Shown here: positions 28,899-42,000 of the stretch, one piece after another
How the letters are laid out: the number at the start of each line of letters is the position of its first letter
Numbering within the stretch: position 1 is the first letter of the stretch
Assembly (NCBI GenBank): GCA_904063045.1
Contig: CAJFCJ010000012.1
Span: 2,170,001 to 2,234,000 of the forward strand
Reading direction: 5' to 3'
DNA from: Dimorphilus gyrociliatus
Lineage: Eukaryota; Annelida; Polychaeta; Dinophilidae
Length of the DNA stretch: 64,000 bases
Notes under the pieces: model-generated
Told to the model about the DNA's origin: nothing
Databases searched by the model: none
The model's input: only the letters and a program-made list of their open reading frames with translations
Program-made: the position numbers and the translations under genes

Positions 28899-31322
28899 TC
28901 ATCTATCAGCCTCCTTTTTACCTTTCTTTCTACATCCATATTTAGATATAAATATATTGAATATACATAAAGTTAATTTCATATTTATTTTGCATCCTTT
29001 TGTGTTACATTAGATGGTAGAAACGGTTAATGACTAGACATTTTTTTCATTATAGGCCAAATCGTATCAATTACACAAACGTTTTACGCCGGATATCGTT
29101 AATTGAGAGTCAACAAAACTTTTCAATGTACTTGTTAGCCAACAGTTGGCTATTCCACGAAAAACAATACTCTTCTTAAGTAGATTTCTTAATGTTAGAA
29201 AAAAACAACAACTTTATTAATTTATTTCTCATTTTACTACGCAGTCGCTTTCTTCTTGGAAACGCTAAACGATTAACGGGACGCTACTGATAGAGAGATC
29301 TAGAATGAGTGAGAGACGGCGTTGCTCTAATTTATCCTCTCTATCAACTGTAAATGTGAAAATGGCTCCAATTCTTCGCGGGAAATTGAACCCAATAAAT
29401 GAGGTCATATTGATATCTGTTAGCTTGACATTCAAGCAAAACAGCAGAGGTGGAAAACACTGTAAACACAAACATCTCAACCTGTTAGTCAAACTCTCGA
29501 TAATATATAACATTTAATCGGATAAATACACCTCCCGCAAAGCTCGTCAGAAAGAGAAGGGGAGAAGAGAAAGAAACATAAAAAATGGTTAAACGATGGA
29601 ATAAAAAGACGAAATAAGACAAAGGCCTAAAATTGGGAATTTTCCATTCTCTTTTGTTTGTAAATAGAAGAATATTGATAAAAAAGTGCCCAAGAATGAA
29701 ATAGATGGAAAATTTAAGATCAATTGATCTATTCATTTTAACTATCTTTGTCCTCTTTTAATAGCGAAATCAAGTAGTTTTAGAAGTGGAGCGGAAATAA
29801 TTTCTAATCGGTTATCAATTAAACGTTGGTGTTTTCATTGTCAGCTCGATTGAATCATAATCATTATAATAATCTAAAGTACTTAACAAATTATCTTAAA
29901 CATTCTGCTTTTATTATTCTTATTATTATAATTTTTATGATAAACAAATAATAAATGTAATATGAAATCATAAAAAGCAAAATGAAAGACTATTATTGCA
30001 CTTTCTTCTTCTGCTTGCCCTTCCTCTTGGTATTTTCCTTTTCCCTTCTTCCGTTAGTTTTGTTGTTATTTTTTAAATTAAATAAATATTTTAAAAGATT
30101 TTTAGAGTGAAGAAAAAAAAAATCACTAATAGTAAGTAAAGTATTACTAATCAAAGGTCTAAATAGGTTAATACGGTTGCAAACACTGTGAAAATTGTAC
30201 CGTTCAATGATGTATTGTGTTTGGCTTGTATTAGCAAAGAGTGTTTATTTATTTTTCTTAGTTATTTCCATCCAATCGATATAAATCAATAATCAAATTC
30301 AACGTTATTTGATGGTGATTTAAGGACAAAATATAACGACGCATTATCATTACCTGTCACATAAAAAAAATCGTTTCTCTACATTTCCACTTTTCCTGAC
30401 TCCCCACCCCCTCCCCCACCTCTCTTCCTCCCTATTCTAAACCGTCTCTAACAGCGTCTTTTTTCTACTATTTTGACAAATAAATAAACAAGAGACTAAA
30501 AAAGTTTCTTTTAAAATTTTCCAATTTCCGATTCTAAACGAGTTTTCATTCGATTAACTTCCTTGGTAAACCAAGTTTGATAGCTAAAAATGAACAAAAA
30601 ACATACAGCATCACTTTTTTCCTGCAGCATACCCAACATTTTGCAGTTTAGCCACAAAATAAAAAAACACTGCAAACAATTTCCGCCTTTCGCGCTACGC
30701 TCCGATTCTTTCGTAATATATATTTTTTCAGCTGCAAAGCACTATTGCTATACAAGAAGAGTCGGCGACTGTAAAATTTCTGCAAGCACAGCAATTTGTT
30801 ATAGTTCACAAAAAAAACACACGCACACCAGCAAACATACACACATATATACATTTAGATAGATCTTGCATAAAGATACTCTGGTATGCGTATACAGTAT
30901 ATGCCTTGCTTATTTATATATGCATAGAAATGCCCTTAAATACAAATATTACATATGTGCTCATAGATTGCAATAGTTATATAATCTTTATAAAATATGA
31001 ATTTACTATAAATAGATCAATATAAATGTATTCTCTATGTATAAGCGGTATATTTTCTATTACATAAACAGAGTATTGTGTTGGTATGTATCAGATCATG
31101 ATGATATAACTATATATTATGAATACAAACTATACATATTGTATATACATTTAGGTGTTTGTATACTACATACACACATCTCTAAAAGCATGCATTACTT
31201 AAGTAACCTTGCGCTCATAGACACATAGGCATATACACAGGCAGACATTTATATATAAACATATACATTCACATACACGTAGATATGGTAGATGTTTCAT
31301 ATAGACGCCCATAGATATACAC

Positions 31323-31565
31323 ATGCATGCACGCATACACACACGCATACACACACGCACACACACACACACACTTATATACAGTATATTTATATACAGT
31401 ATATATATACATATCTATGTATATTACATGTATATACTGTATAAACGTCTAATTACTCGCTTCACATTCATATATAACTCGTATATACTGTATATATATT
31501 GTATGTATAGTATTTATACTAATGTATAGATATACATTTGTATATGCATACATAGATACGTACAG

Positions 31566-31619
<54 letters not shown>

Positions 31620-31630
31620 TACATACACAC
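31323..31630. repeat. (CA)n / TACAGTATA cluster / (TA)n block
   Basis: ACACGC and CACA repeats (31323-31375) are followed by five copies of TACAGTATA or its complement (31380, 31394, 31433, 31484, 31561), then a pure TA run at 31573-31614. This is the densest cluster of the motif in the window. Confidence 0.75.
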
Positions 31631-31789
31631 ACCCTTTTTTTCAATTACTTTATTTCATTCTGTTTCGTCCTTTTTATATTTTTTACAAGTCAGTCTAATT
31701 AAATGGAATACGATAATGGCATCGTTTTTTTCGTAACGAGGTCGTGATTGATTGGTGCCGTCTAGACGAAAACAGACGCCTGAACTGGA

Positions 31790-31797
31790 TCACGTGA
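31790..31797. promoter_or_regulatory. TCACGTGA E-box palindrome
   Basis: A perfect 8-bp palindrome in a mixed-composition island within the gene-poor region, with GATTGG (inverted CCAAT) about 45 bp before it. It fits bHLH-zip factor consensus. No gene start is seen near it. Confidence 0.3.
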
Positions 31798-31927
31798 TGC
31801 TCGCAATCAAGAAGCGTCACTGGACAAAGTTGCAGAGCTAGGCAAACTGCTTGTTTTCCTCGACAATTATATAAAAAATAAATGGCAAGGACTAAATTGA
31901 GTAATATCTTAGAGAAGATAGGAGAGG

Positions 31928-31979
31928 AGAGAGGGAGTGAAAGAGGGAGAGAAAAAGAGAGAGAAAGAGAGAGAGAGAG
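31928..31979. repeat. (GA)n purine tract
   Basis: Imperfect GA repeat with interspersed GGGA and AAAG, all purine on the plus strand. Confidence 0.75.
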
Positions 31980-33538
31980 AGGTAAATAGTAGTTAAATAG
32001 AATTTTGCGAAAAAAAATTGAAGGAGAGGAAAGAAAGGAAAACTAAACGGAAAAATTCATTATGATTAATTCCAAGTTTAATTGGAATTAATTATAAGAC
32101 TTTACTGATGAGTAACACGCATCAGATTTTAGGGGTTTAAAACTTACTGGTAGAAGAGAGTGGAGGAAGATAGGATTTACAAGGATTTTGATCAAAGAGA
32201 GAAACAGTAGTAGAGTATGCTGGCATATACGATTGGCAAATGTCGAATTATAGTAAATTGAGATGAAGAGAAGCGATCGAGTCAACTTTTTCCGTCAATT
32301 GGGTCGCTAATCAATGACTGACTTTAGACCGTTTATTTTTTTTTCGGACAGTCTATAGCTTTGTCGTCTCTTTTATCTTTTCATTTCTTTTCATAAAAAG
32401 TAATTAAAGTAAACTTTTTTTCCCTAAACTTATTAAAAATGTATGAAACTTTCTTAGTTAGACAGAGGCTAATCTAGCAAAATTGGTAAATTGAACAAAT
32501 AACTAACTCTACCCATTTAAAAGTGAGTTTCTTTTTATTCTATGCTCTAATCGCCAACTATAGAATCATATAGTAATCATGGCTTATCTCAAGTAATTAG
32601 GTCAGCTCCATTAACGTTTTCTATTATTCATTGACTTATACCGATGTATATATTGAAGGGTCTAATCCATTTGATGTCACTTTAACATTTTATCATGTAC
32701 AAATCTTGTCTAGACCAATTGCCTGTTTGCTTTACAATATTATATTCTACCAATTTGAAAGTTATGTTAATTTATACATTTTTTCTTCAATTTCTCTTTT
32801 GATTTAGCGTCTCTTAACGGAATATTTGAAGCGTTTTTCCATCTCTTCTGTATTTTCTCTCATTAAAACATCTAATAAAACCGTGTTAGAAGCATCACTT
32901 TATCGTCTATACTTATGTACGCATGAATGAGTATTTATACGCAAATATCCCAAAGGCTTATTTTCCTAATTGATATTCAAGAAGATGCATACGTATTAAA
33001 TTATATTAATTATATTAAAGCGTCTATTAAGGTATTACAAGTATTAACAAAGTGTTTTGTTTTCATGCAATAGCTATTTTTTCCCCTTTAATCGATGCAT
33101 TCCGTTGTTCTTTTATCTCTTTTCTCCTCCTCTCTCTTACAGTCATTCTCCGCCTCTTCTCCTAGCTTTTCAAGTCTCCATATCTATCTCTCTTTTTCTC
33201 TATCCATCCTTAATTCGGATTTTTAGCTGACGAATAGTTTCGTTTCGTTCTAGTTTGCTTTCTTTAATTTTATGCGCATGCGTAGTTTATTAATATTAAA
33301 AGCGTTTGACTTTTACCATATCCTTCATCTATGAAAATAATCTATGTTATAATCTTGAAATTAAATTTATTCAATTTTGTTTACCGGCTATGAAAAAGGT
33401 CAGGAGCAGTGCCAATCTACGTATACACTTCCTTTTCCTGTTGTGATTAACAAAGGTCATTAACCTCTGAAAAGTTTTTTCTCTTTAACTTTTCCTCTGT
33501 ATTGTTGTTGGTTTAGATGAGAGAATTTGATTAGAAGG

Positions 33539-33540
<2 letters not shown>

Positions 33541-33585
<45 letters not shown>

Positions 33586-33589
33586 TATA
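33541..33589. repeat. (TA)n run ending in TACAGTATA
   Basis: A 41-bp TA microsatellite (33541-33581) that passes directly into a TACAGTATA motif at 33581-33589. Confidence 0.85.
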
Positions 33590-34729
33590 TATATGTATAT
33601 AAGCGTGTAAGGTAAGGTAACTAAAAGTATCGAAAAGTGAAAGTCAACGCATTTTCTCACGAAAACGAAAAGAAAAATATATTAATCGAAAACATAAGAT
33701 TTTCCTCACCTAAAGCCTTGGTGCATCAGCCGATCCGTTTTACGCCTATATTTTTCTTTTTTGATGCTCTTCTAAGAGAACTTGGAGCGTCCCAAAGGTG
33801 TCTTTAGGATTTTTGTTCGACTTTAATTGATGGCCGAGTGTTAACGTTCGATAAGTATTTTATTTTCGGCTACTCTATTTTTAACAACAAAATTTAAAGC
33901 AAACTTACGGATATACGGTCCAAAGCATTCAAATCGAAAGCACGGATTTAGAGAAAGTCCTTAATGCCATCTACCGGGTTGAATAATTCTTAACCTTTTT
34001 CCATTAGTTAGACGAACATTCTTTATCGACATGTCCCTTAGAGATTGCTTTCTAAAAATCCTTTCGATGAGTCCATTTGTGTTGTTTGCAAGAAAATGCT
34101 TCTATGACTTTATCCAGAATACTCCTATATCCCTTTTTTATATTTATCCTCCAAAGAAAAATGGAAAATCCCAAAAAACTATATTTTAATAATTATTTAT
34201 AATTTTCTTTAAATTCTCATATTTATTCTATACAATCACGTTTTTTATCTTTACTGATTTTATCATATGATCGGTGTCGGGGTCGAAAATCTCTATCATT
34301 AATTTCGGCTAAACGAAATGCCATCTATCGGATAAAACTGTTGTTAAAATAGTTTTTCTCTTTCAATTGTTTTCATAATGATCATTGTAGGTTGTTAAGA
34401 AAAACCAATATAGAAATAGATTTACTTAAATGTATTTGAATATACGGTTAACTCAAGATAAACATATAGGCACACTGTTTATTAGTATATATACTGTACT
34501 GGTAAAATGTTTTATGTACAGATCGTTTATATTCTCATTTTCCATGTATAAGCTGATAGGGATTTTATAGGCCTTGGAAAAATTCTAAGACCTTGGATTT
34601 AATGGTTTTAGAGTCTTATTATTAGGATGATTCAGAGAAAACGAAAGAGAGAGAAAGAGAGAGGGAACGAGAGTGAAAAATCCTACAATAGAGAATATTA
34701 TAAACTGTTTATGTACTTGGACATACAGG

Positions 34730-34732
<3 letters not shown>

Positions 34733-34763
<31 letters not shown>
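34733..34763. repeat. (TA)n microsatellite
   Basis: About 31 bp of pure TA in the gene-poor region. Confidence 0.85.
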
Positions 34764-34767
<4 letters not shown>

Positions 34768-36804
34768 TATATGAACATCTCTAGGAAGCAAGAAAGATCG
34801 GAAGGAAAATATAACTGAAAAATAAAAGCAATCAAACTTATGGGCTTAAATTGTCTTGAAAATGAAACCAACTACAATTACTATCAATCAAACTTCCTCA
34901 TCTTTCTTTTTAATAAATTAACTGGTCTTAATAAGTTAATAAATAATGTATTTATTTAATTATTGTTATTTATACAAGAAAATTAAGCCTTTAAATATAG
35001 TTTTCCGTCTAAAAAGAAGAAAAAATAAATAGCATAATTCTAGAAAAAGAGGGAAATAAGAGGTTTTCTTTTTCGTAAATTGAGAAGAAGGAGAAAAAAA
35101 AGAAAAAGGGAAGATATATTCATTTCGTAAGATTTATAAAACTTAATAATTTAAATCAGTTTAACCGCGTATTGAAATATTGGCGTCTTTAATAAGAATC
35201 CACACATCTTGTTAGGCAGATATTGCAATTCTTCTAATGAATCAAGGCAAGATTTTTTGTTTGAAAGTTAGCTAGAGGATTGGATAAAAAGAAAATTCGC
35301 TATCTTTTAAGACTAGACTATAACTAAATGGGATGTGGATAGCAGGGGTTGAGAGTCGACAGCTACATTTACTGACGTAGCAATTAAGGGACGAAAATTA
35401 TACTCCCTATCTCATCAATTTTAGACTGAGGATAATTGAAAAACATAATATCCAATGGCGAAACTAAGATTAAGCTTCCATCTCAAAGCATGGATTATAC
35501 ATTGAAAAAGTCAGCCCATGAACTATAGGGCCATTGAGTGTAGAAGATGCAAAAAGGAAGCTTAAATAGGAGAAGAGAGATAATTAGTCATTTTTTAAAA
35601 TGCTTTTTGGAAATAAAGAAGTAGATTTACGGAACATTTAAGGTCAATGCTCTCTCTCAATTAAGGGAAGGAAGAGGATAATAAATAAAAAAGGTAAAAA
35701 AGTGAAAAGAGGAATTGGCAAGATAAAGACAAAGATAAAGATAAAGATTTTATGATATAGGCAGGTATTTATAGGTATACAATAAAAAAAAACACTGCTC
35801 GAGAAAATATTGCTTAAAATCTTTTTTTACTGTAATTTAGAGAAGGTTAGATCTCTCCTCTTTCCTAATTTCGTTCAATTTTCAGTCTTATTCCTTCCAT
35901 GAGAGAACAAAAAAGCAAGGTAAAGAGAATGATATGCATTATTTTCATTCGTCAACGTCAATACTATTTAGTATAGGTTTGTGGGATTTTTGCCCTAGTT
36001 CCAATCTATAGAAATGCAAACAAATTGATAATACAAAACAGTTCTTTTTTTGTGAAATACTTGTCTAGTCATATCGTTTCCTCCATCACTTCCTTCTTAA
36101 TTACTATAACAAGCATTTTTTCCGTCTGCGAGCTAATTAGCCTATAAGATGTCACGTTATGCACATTTTATAATGGGAGAGGAAGGCGAAAGAAGGTAAG
36201 GAAAGCGAAAGGTGGCAAAGAAACCGAAGAATTTTAGTCGATTCTTATTTTTTTATGCCACTGTAACGGTTTTTATTTATACTTTTTATATTTTTAATTG
36301 CATTTATTAAGGTCATATTTTATTTCTGTTTTCTTCTTTCCTCTTTACACGTTTAATAAATTATATTAAGTCTATACGGAAATTTTTAGATTTAAAATTT
36401 TTTATCCATAGGCCTAGAAGGTCTTTTAGACTTAATTACCATAAAAAACGCTGTAAATCTTGATGGAAGATTTTTTATTAAAAAAAAAAACCTAATACAA
36501 TAAAAAAAGAAATATTATATATTGTTTGTTATTACATACTTGCTGTGCTACTTACGACCCATAGAGATTTAGGGCGGGGCTAGACGATAATTAATTATAG
36601 GTATAAGAGTGCAAAATGTATATCATGTTTCAATATAGTAGTCTCCTTAATTTTTTTGAAGATGTACAAGTTTCCCTTATTTTATAAATAAAAGTTGATT
36701 TTGCCTTATACTTTCTCTAGTTTCCCTATAATATTTATTTATCAACGCTTTGAATAAATATTCAAAGTAGATCATACCTGTAGAAACTTTCACGACGCTT
36801 GGCG

Positions 36805-36828
36805 ACGCCACAACGTCATCTGTGGCGT
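36805..36828 (+). promoter_or_regulatory. Inverted repeat just before the globin start codon
   Basis: ACGCCACA and TGTGGCGT form a perfect 8-bp stem with an 8-nt loop (ACGTCATC), ending 34 nt before the globin ATG. It lies in a GC-richer patch with repeated GACG. It could be a 5' UTR hairpin or a dyad binding site. Confidence 0.4.
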
Positions 36829-36862
36829 TCTGACGAGAGATGCGCAACGAACTGCATGAAGG

Positions 36863-38688
36863 ATGGGTTCCGCCTCGTCAGCTAATCAAGCTGTTTCTAC
36901 AAATCCACAACTTCCAACAGGACCTGTAAAATCGGTTGATTCTCGTCTACCTTTCACTCATTACAAACAAGTTTTCACTCTAAAAAACAATTGGAAGGCA
37001 GTTTCGAGGAGAATGGACGAAGTTTCCAAGGACTGTTTATCAAGGTATTTATGTTTTATTAATGAAAAAGGCAATTAAAAAAAAGTGATTCCACTAATTA
37101 GTCTTCCGTAAAAAGATCTATTCGTTGAGGTGATGAGAATTATTGAAGCATCAGTGCTATGCAGAAATCAATAACACTATCTAATACATGTGTATACAAC
37201 CAACAGCCTAGGGAAATCAATAAATGAATGTTGAAAAAGAGAGAAAAGACGAAAGAGAGGATAAGCAAGGGAGGGAAAAGAATAGATGGAAAGAAAAGGA
37301 CAAAAAAATAGAGAGACAGGCTAAAAGAAGACTGAGATAGGGAAATAGAAACACAGAAAAAAAGAAAAAAGGAGAATAGAATACAGTCGGCTAAAGCGGT
37401 TAATAAAGGAGAAAGAAAGATAGCCAGAGAGAGAGAGAGAGAGAGAGAGGGAGAAGAAAGAATTAAGAAATTAGCTAAAAGATTTTCTAAAGAGAGAAGA
37501 GGCAGATAAAAGAGTAGGAAATTTCTTGTTTTTATGTTTGCAGTGTAGACAATATATACACAGTATTTTCGTTTATAGAGAATTAACTCTATCCAGCAAA
37601 ATATATATAGCTAGCTTCTAGAAGACAATTATCAGTCTATATATTTAATATTAGACATTAACATACATTCTATATGCATATGCTAATAGTCTCGTACAAC
37701 AGATTCTGATATATCTCCATTTGATTTACAAATTTACTAAAATAAGGGAATAAGTGATAGCATTAGTTTATGAACCTGATATTTAGCGCTCTATTAAACA
37801 AGAAAAGATAACCGACAATTTTCTCTTTATTACTGAACGATCAAAGCTTAAATGTCCATCTTTTCTTCTCTTTCGACTTTCTTAATGATTATCTTGAAAG
37901 AAAATTCCTTCAGCATAGTTTTATTTTTCAATATTTAACACTTCGTGGTCTCGAGTCACAGAATTGATTTCGAATATAGTGGATGTATTTTCATCATAAT
38001 ACAGCTTCGAGGCAATTTATGGCCTTGGGCAAGATCAAAAAAGTCGACTGACTAATTCATATTAAAACTGCAATCTTTTTCAGATTCTTTATGGCTCATC
38101 CCCATCATCTACAACTACACTCCGAACTGGCCAAAATGGACAAAAGTACATTAGAAAGCAGCATAGAATTTGAGAACTCTGCTCTAAATGTTTTTCAATG
38201 CATCGATGAAGTTGTTAAGAAATTGGAAGAGGATGTTGACTCGGCTATAGCGGTATTAGAGAAGACTGGAAAATTTCATAAGGGAATAGATGGCTTCGAA
38301 GCTTCATATTTTCAGGTAAGAAAACACAGTTATACCATCTATAAGAAGATCAGTGAAAGTGTAATTTAGCTCAGTCTTAGTCATAAAATATTTAAAATTA
38401 GAGCGATGTTTATTAAAAGTAGAGAAAATTAAGAGAAAAACTTAGGAGAGGAGGGGGTGGATATTATTTATAAACGTAATATAAATTATATATCTCTACG
38501 ACTATATATATATATATATATATATATATTCCATTAATAATGATAAATTTTTTCAGGATATGGAAAATCCGTTTGTGGACTCGATAAAAGATTGTTTGGG
38601 AGAGAGATGTACAGAAGCTACTGACGGTTTATTACACAATTTTTATGCGTTTTTAGTTACTTATTTGTCAAAACCCTTCGAAAGGTGA
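36863..38688 (+). CDS. N-myristoylated-type globin (globin X / neuroglobin-like)
   Basis: 181-aa heme-globin-fold protein from three exons: 36863-37044, 38084-38315, 38557-38688, phases exact. The N-terminus MGSASSANQ fits the N-myristoylation consensus (Gly2, Ser6), as in membrane-bound globin X. Helix A follows (LKNNWKAV), then FFMAHPHH (B/C region), the E helix EFENSALNVFQCIDEVV, the F region GKFHKGIDGF, and G/H helices with CLGERCTEATDGLL and NFYAFL. By alignment to neuroglobin the F8 proximal His is retained (GKFH), but distal E7 His is Ser (FENS, against FLDH) and the CD1 Phe is His (LQLH, against LPLF). Reversible O2 transport is therefore doubtful; a redox, signalling or nitrite role is possible. 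The family call rests on residue pattern over the full length. Confidence 0.88.
37426..37450. repeat. (GA)n run in globin intron 1
   Basis: Pure GA repeat within a longer purine-rich tract (about 37220-37510) in the 1039-nt first intron (37045-38083). The rest of that intron shows no exon. Confidence 0.8.
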
Positions 38689-39012
38689 CAATTTGGTAGA
38701 TTTCAATTAAAAACACAATAAAATTTAAATAAATTTTGTACTTATTCAAATATTTCTGTCTTTGATAATTATCTCTAATCGTCCTTAGAAATTATTGATT
38801 ATATTCAACTTTGAAGCGGTTGTCCTTTTGAAAAGAATACTCTTTGAAGACTTTGTAGCGTATTTGTACCTGTAAAACATATTTTATTCCAATATGCCCC
38901 CTATTTGCCAAATAACAGTGATAAATAATAAATCAGAAAGGGATAGAAAGAGTAAGAGAGATCTAGAGTTGCTGTAAGAGCGAGATAGAGAGATATACAT
39001 TTGTATATATAA

Positions 39013-39069
<57 letters not shown>

Positions 39070-42000
39070 CGGAGAAAGGGGGGAAGAGCGAGTGTCTATT
39101 TTCTGAAGCTTTCGGTTTTAACGTATTTGATTTAGTTGAAAGCGTTTCTGTATATGCTACAACATACAAAGAAAAATACAAACAAACATATATTCAGTAT
39201 ATTTATATACAATATACTGTACATATATATATATATAATACATTCAGCACATTTACATGCTGCACAATAAAAACATCATGTAGAGAGGAAGATAGAAGTA
39301 AGGAGATTTTGTCACATAACGAAAGAAATTATTGAAGATTCTCAGTTCCTATTCAAAAGCTGAGTATTGGATTAAAAAGTATTTTCTTTATTATTTTCAA
39401 TGGTTTTTTTTATATTAAGATAGAAAAAGAAAACTATGTTTATCTATTCATTATGCCAATAAAATACGATCTGTATTGGATGTTATTGAAGAACCAGTGT
39501 TCCCTGCAACGATTTACGTACGAACAATAAAGAACGATATATTGATCCAATGTACCAATCCGTATGTTGCAAATAAAGATTTTTTTCTTAAACCTATGCT
39601 CTTACGTTCATTTACGTTATATTTTTTCATTTCTTTCAGGAATTACATCAGCTTTCATAAACTCACTCAAGTTTTCATTTGTTTGCCCCTTTTACATTCT
39701 CTTTCTCTCTATAAATAGCTTAATATCGCAAACTTTGTAATAATATAATACATTCTGAAATCAATCTATTATATTTTTTTCTTTCTCTTTTCTCTTTTTA
39801 GAAAGAATAAAAATTATTTTCCTCTTCTCTTCTTCCCTAGTTTCTCATTTTTCTTTCCTAATTCACCTAGTGACTTTGTTTTCTCACTTTCCCATTCACT
39901 CGCCCTCTCTTTTTCCTATATGACCTATGACAAATATATTTTATATCTGTGTACGCAAATAGGCTAAGCATTGTTCTATTAAGATAGAAGTTGAATATGT
40001 AGATTTTTGGCGATAGCGATAAATATCTTGTCTAAATTTTGTATGATAGAAATCGATGAATACGAACATAGCTAGAACAATAATCAATAAAAATGCTCTT
40101 TGCAATTTTTTTTCTTTGTGATAAAAGCAAAAAAGCTAACGGGCAAAGTCAAAGAAAATATTCTAATAAAAAAACGAACGAACGTCTACAAATGTTAACG
40201 ATACCATCAACATTTTCTTTTTATAAACGCACGTATATGATTGTTGAACACCTTAAAGGGACATTGCCTTCTCTCTATCCATCCTGTCTTTTTCCCTCTC
40301 TCTCTCTCTTGTGGGCTTTGAAATTACGCTTTTCTAGTAGGGAAAATTTTCCCCTGACATTAAATAAGAAGTAGAAAGGGGAATAAAGAGAAATAAATAT
40401 AAAAACAGGAAAAAATTGTATGGAGTGAGATGAGAGAGACGATTGCGGTAAAGGATATAGAATAGTACTGTTGTATGCAAGTAAATTAATAAAATAGTTT
40501 TCATCTCGACAGCAACTCGTGTCTAATTTATCTTCAAAAAATACTTATTCCTCTTAACAATCGATTACCTTTTCTTTTTCCTTTAAAATCTTCAGTTTCC
40601 ACTATCTGTTTTTCTTTTCTCCTCACTCTCTCTCTCTCTCGCTCACTCACTCACTCACTCACTAACATACTCTCTCCCTTGCCGTCCCTTTTTCTCTTTC
40701 CTGTCTTTCTCTCTATTTATCTAACCATCTATCTACATTTCTATCAATCAATCAATAAATCCTTCGGAAATACATCCTGTTTATTGACATTTGCCCAGTT
40801 CAACAATAACTTAAATTTCTATTAGTATTTTATTTATTTTTGTCATCATTAGTAGTATAAATGAATTGTTTTCCTGTTTTAGTCTAATTTTCATTGAATA
40901 TTCCATTGTTTATATAATTCTCTTTTTACATTGATAAATCGGAAGTAAGATGAAACTGATAATCGACAAAAGTACGGATATAACGATAGCTGAAAAGTGA
41001 TAATATGTACTCTGCTCTTTATTCACAGTCGACTTATCAAACAACTCGGGAAAGAAAGCGTTAAAGTAAAAGAATCTTTTGAAAATTTATCCGACATAAT
41101 GTTCGATTTATCATTTATCTTAAAAAAAAGAAGGGAGGAAAAAAAAAAGAACTATATTTTTTTTTTATTATGAACGCTTTGAAAAAAATTTCCACTTTCT
41201 TTTCCACAAAAGTTAAATGCCTTTTATTACCTTTTCTCTTTAATTTGAATCAATTAAATAACAAGGTAGAAATATAAAAATACTAGACATTTAGACCGTT
41301 AGATTTATTTTAGTATAACCTATAGCCAATACTACCTTAAAAAGTAAATAGGTACATGTACAACTTGGAAGGCACATCGTTATTGTAATAAGTATTTTTT
41401 AAAGAGCAACTTAGTGAGGATTTTTTTTAGGTGACTTTTAGAATTTAACAGGTATTACAGTGACCTTCGATAGCATTTTGCACCATATAATGATTAAAAT
41501 AACGAAAGTAACCTATTAGACTAAAGGTGGAGGAAGATGATTCTGGTTAAAAGAAGAAAAATTTTCCACAACGCCATCTATATTTTTTTGGAAACGTTAT
41601 TAATAAGGTGTAATAACAGGATTTCTAGGGTAGTTTAATGGAATATTATTAAATATTTTCACTCTTGGTATACATATATATCTATATATATAGAAACTAT
41701 AAATACTTAATTGATGAGGTTATACATGTATTATATATATAGTATAAATGGTATTTATGTAGTGCATGTTATACTATATATTTATATATATATACCGTAT
41801 ATTGTGTAATGAAGTAGCCCCTAAATTAAACATTAATTTCTAATAAATATATATTAAATACACAAAAGTGAAAAGATCGATTATTAAAGTCAGTAGGTAA
41901 GATAGAGGAAAAAATTAAAAAAAAAACAGGAAAGAAGAGAGATGAAGAGAGGATATATAGGTCCCTTTATAAAGCGACATTTAAAACAAAAAGGTACTAC

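Larger units (their letters stand above)
25758..36862. other. Gene-poor, microsatellite-rich region
   Basis: 11.1 kb between the K2P stop and the globin start. I find no exon with a recognisable protein and no mobile-element proteins. It consists of AT-rich DNA with many pyrimidine or purine tracts and TA runs; separate entries give the main ones. Small islands of mixed composition, such as 31730-31850 with a TCACGTGA site, are candidates for regulatory DNA. Confidence 0.6.

Noticed and set aside
28686-28970. Open frame with Ser-Leu and Tyr-Ile runs
   Set aside because: Direct translation of CT and TA microsatellites.
31323-31630. Periodic repeats that could suggest an array
   Set aside because: Simple microsatellites and short motifs without regular unique spacers; not a CRISPR array, and the sequence is from an animal nuclear genome.
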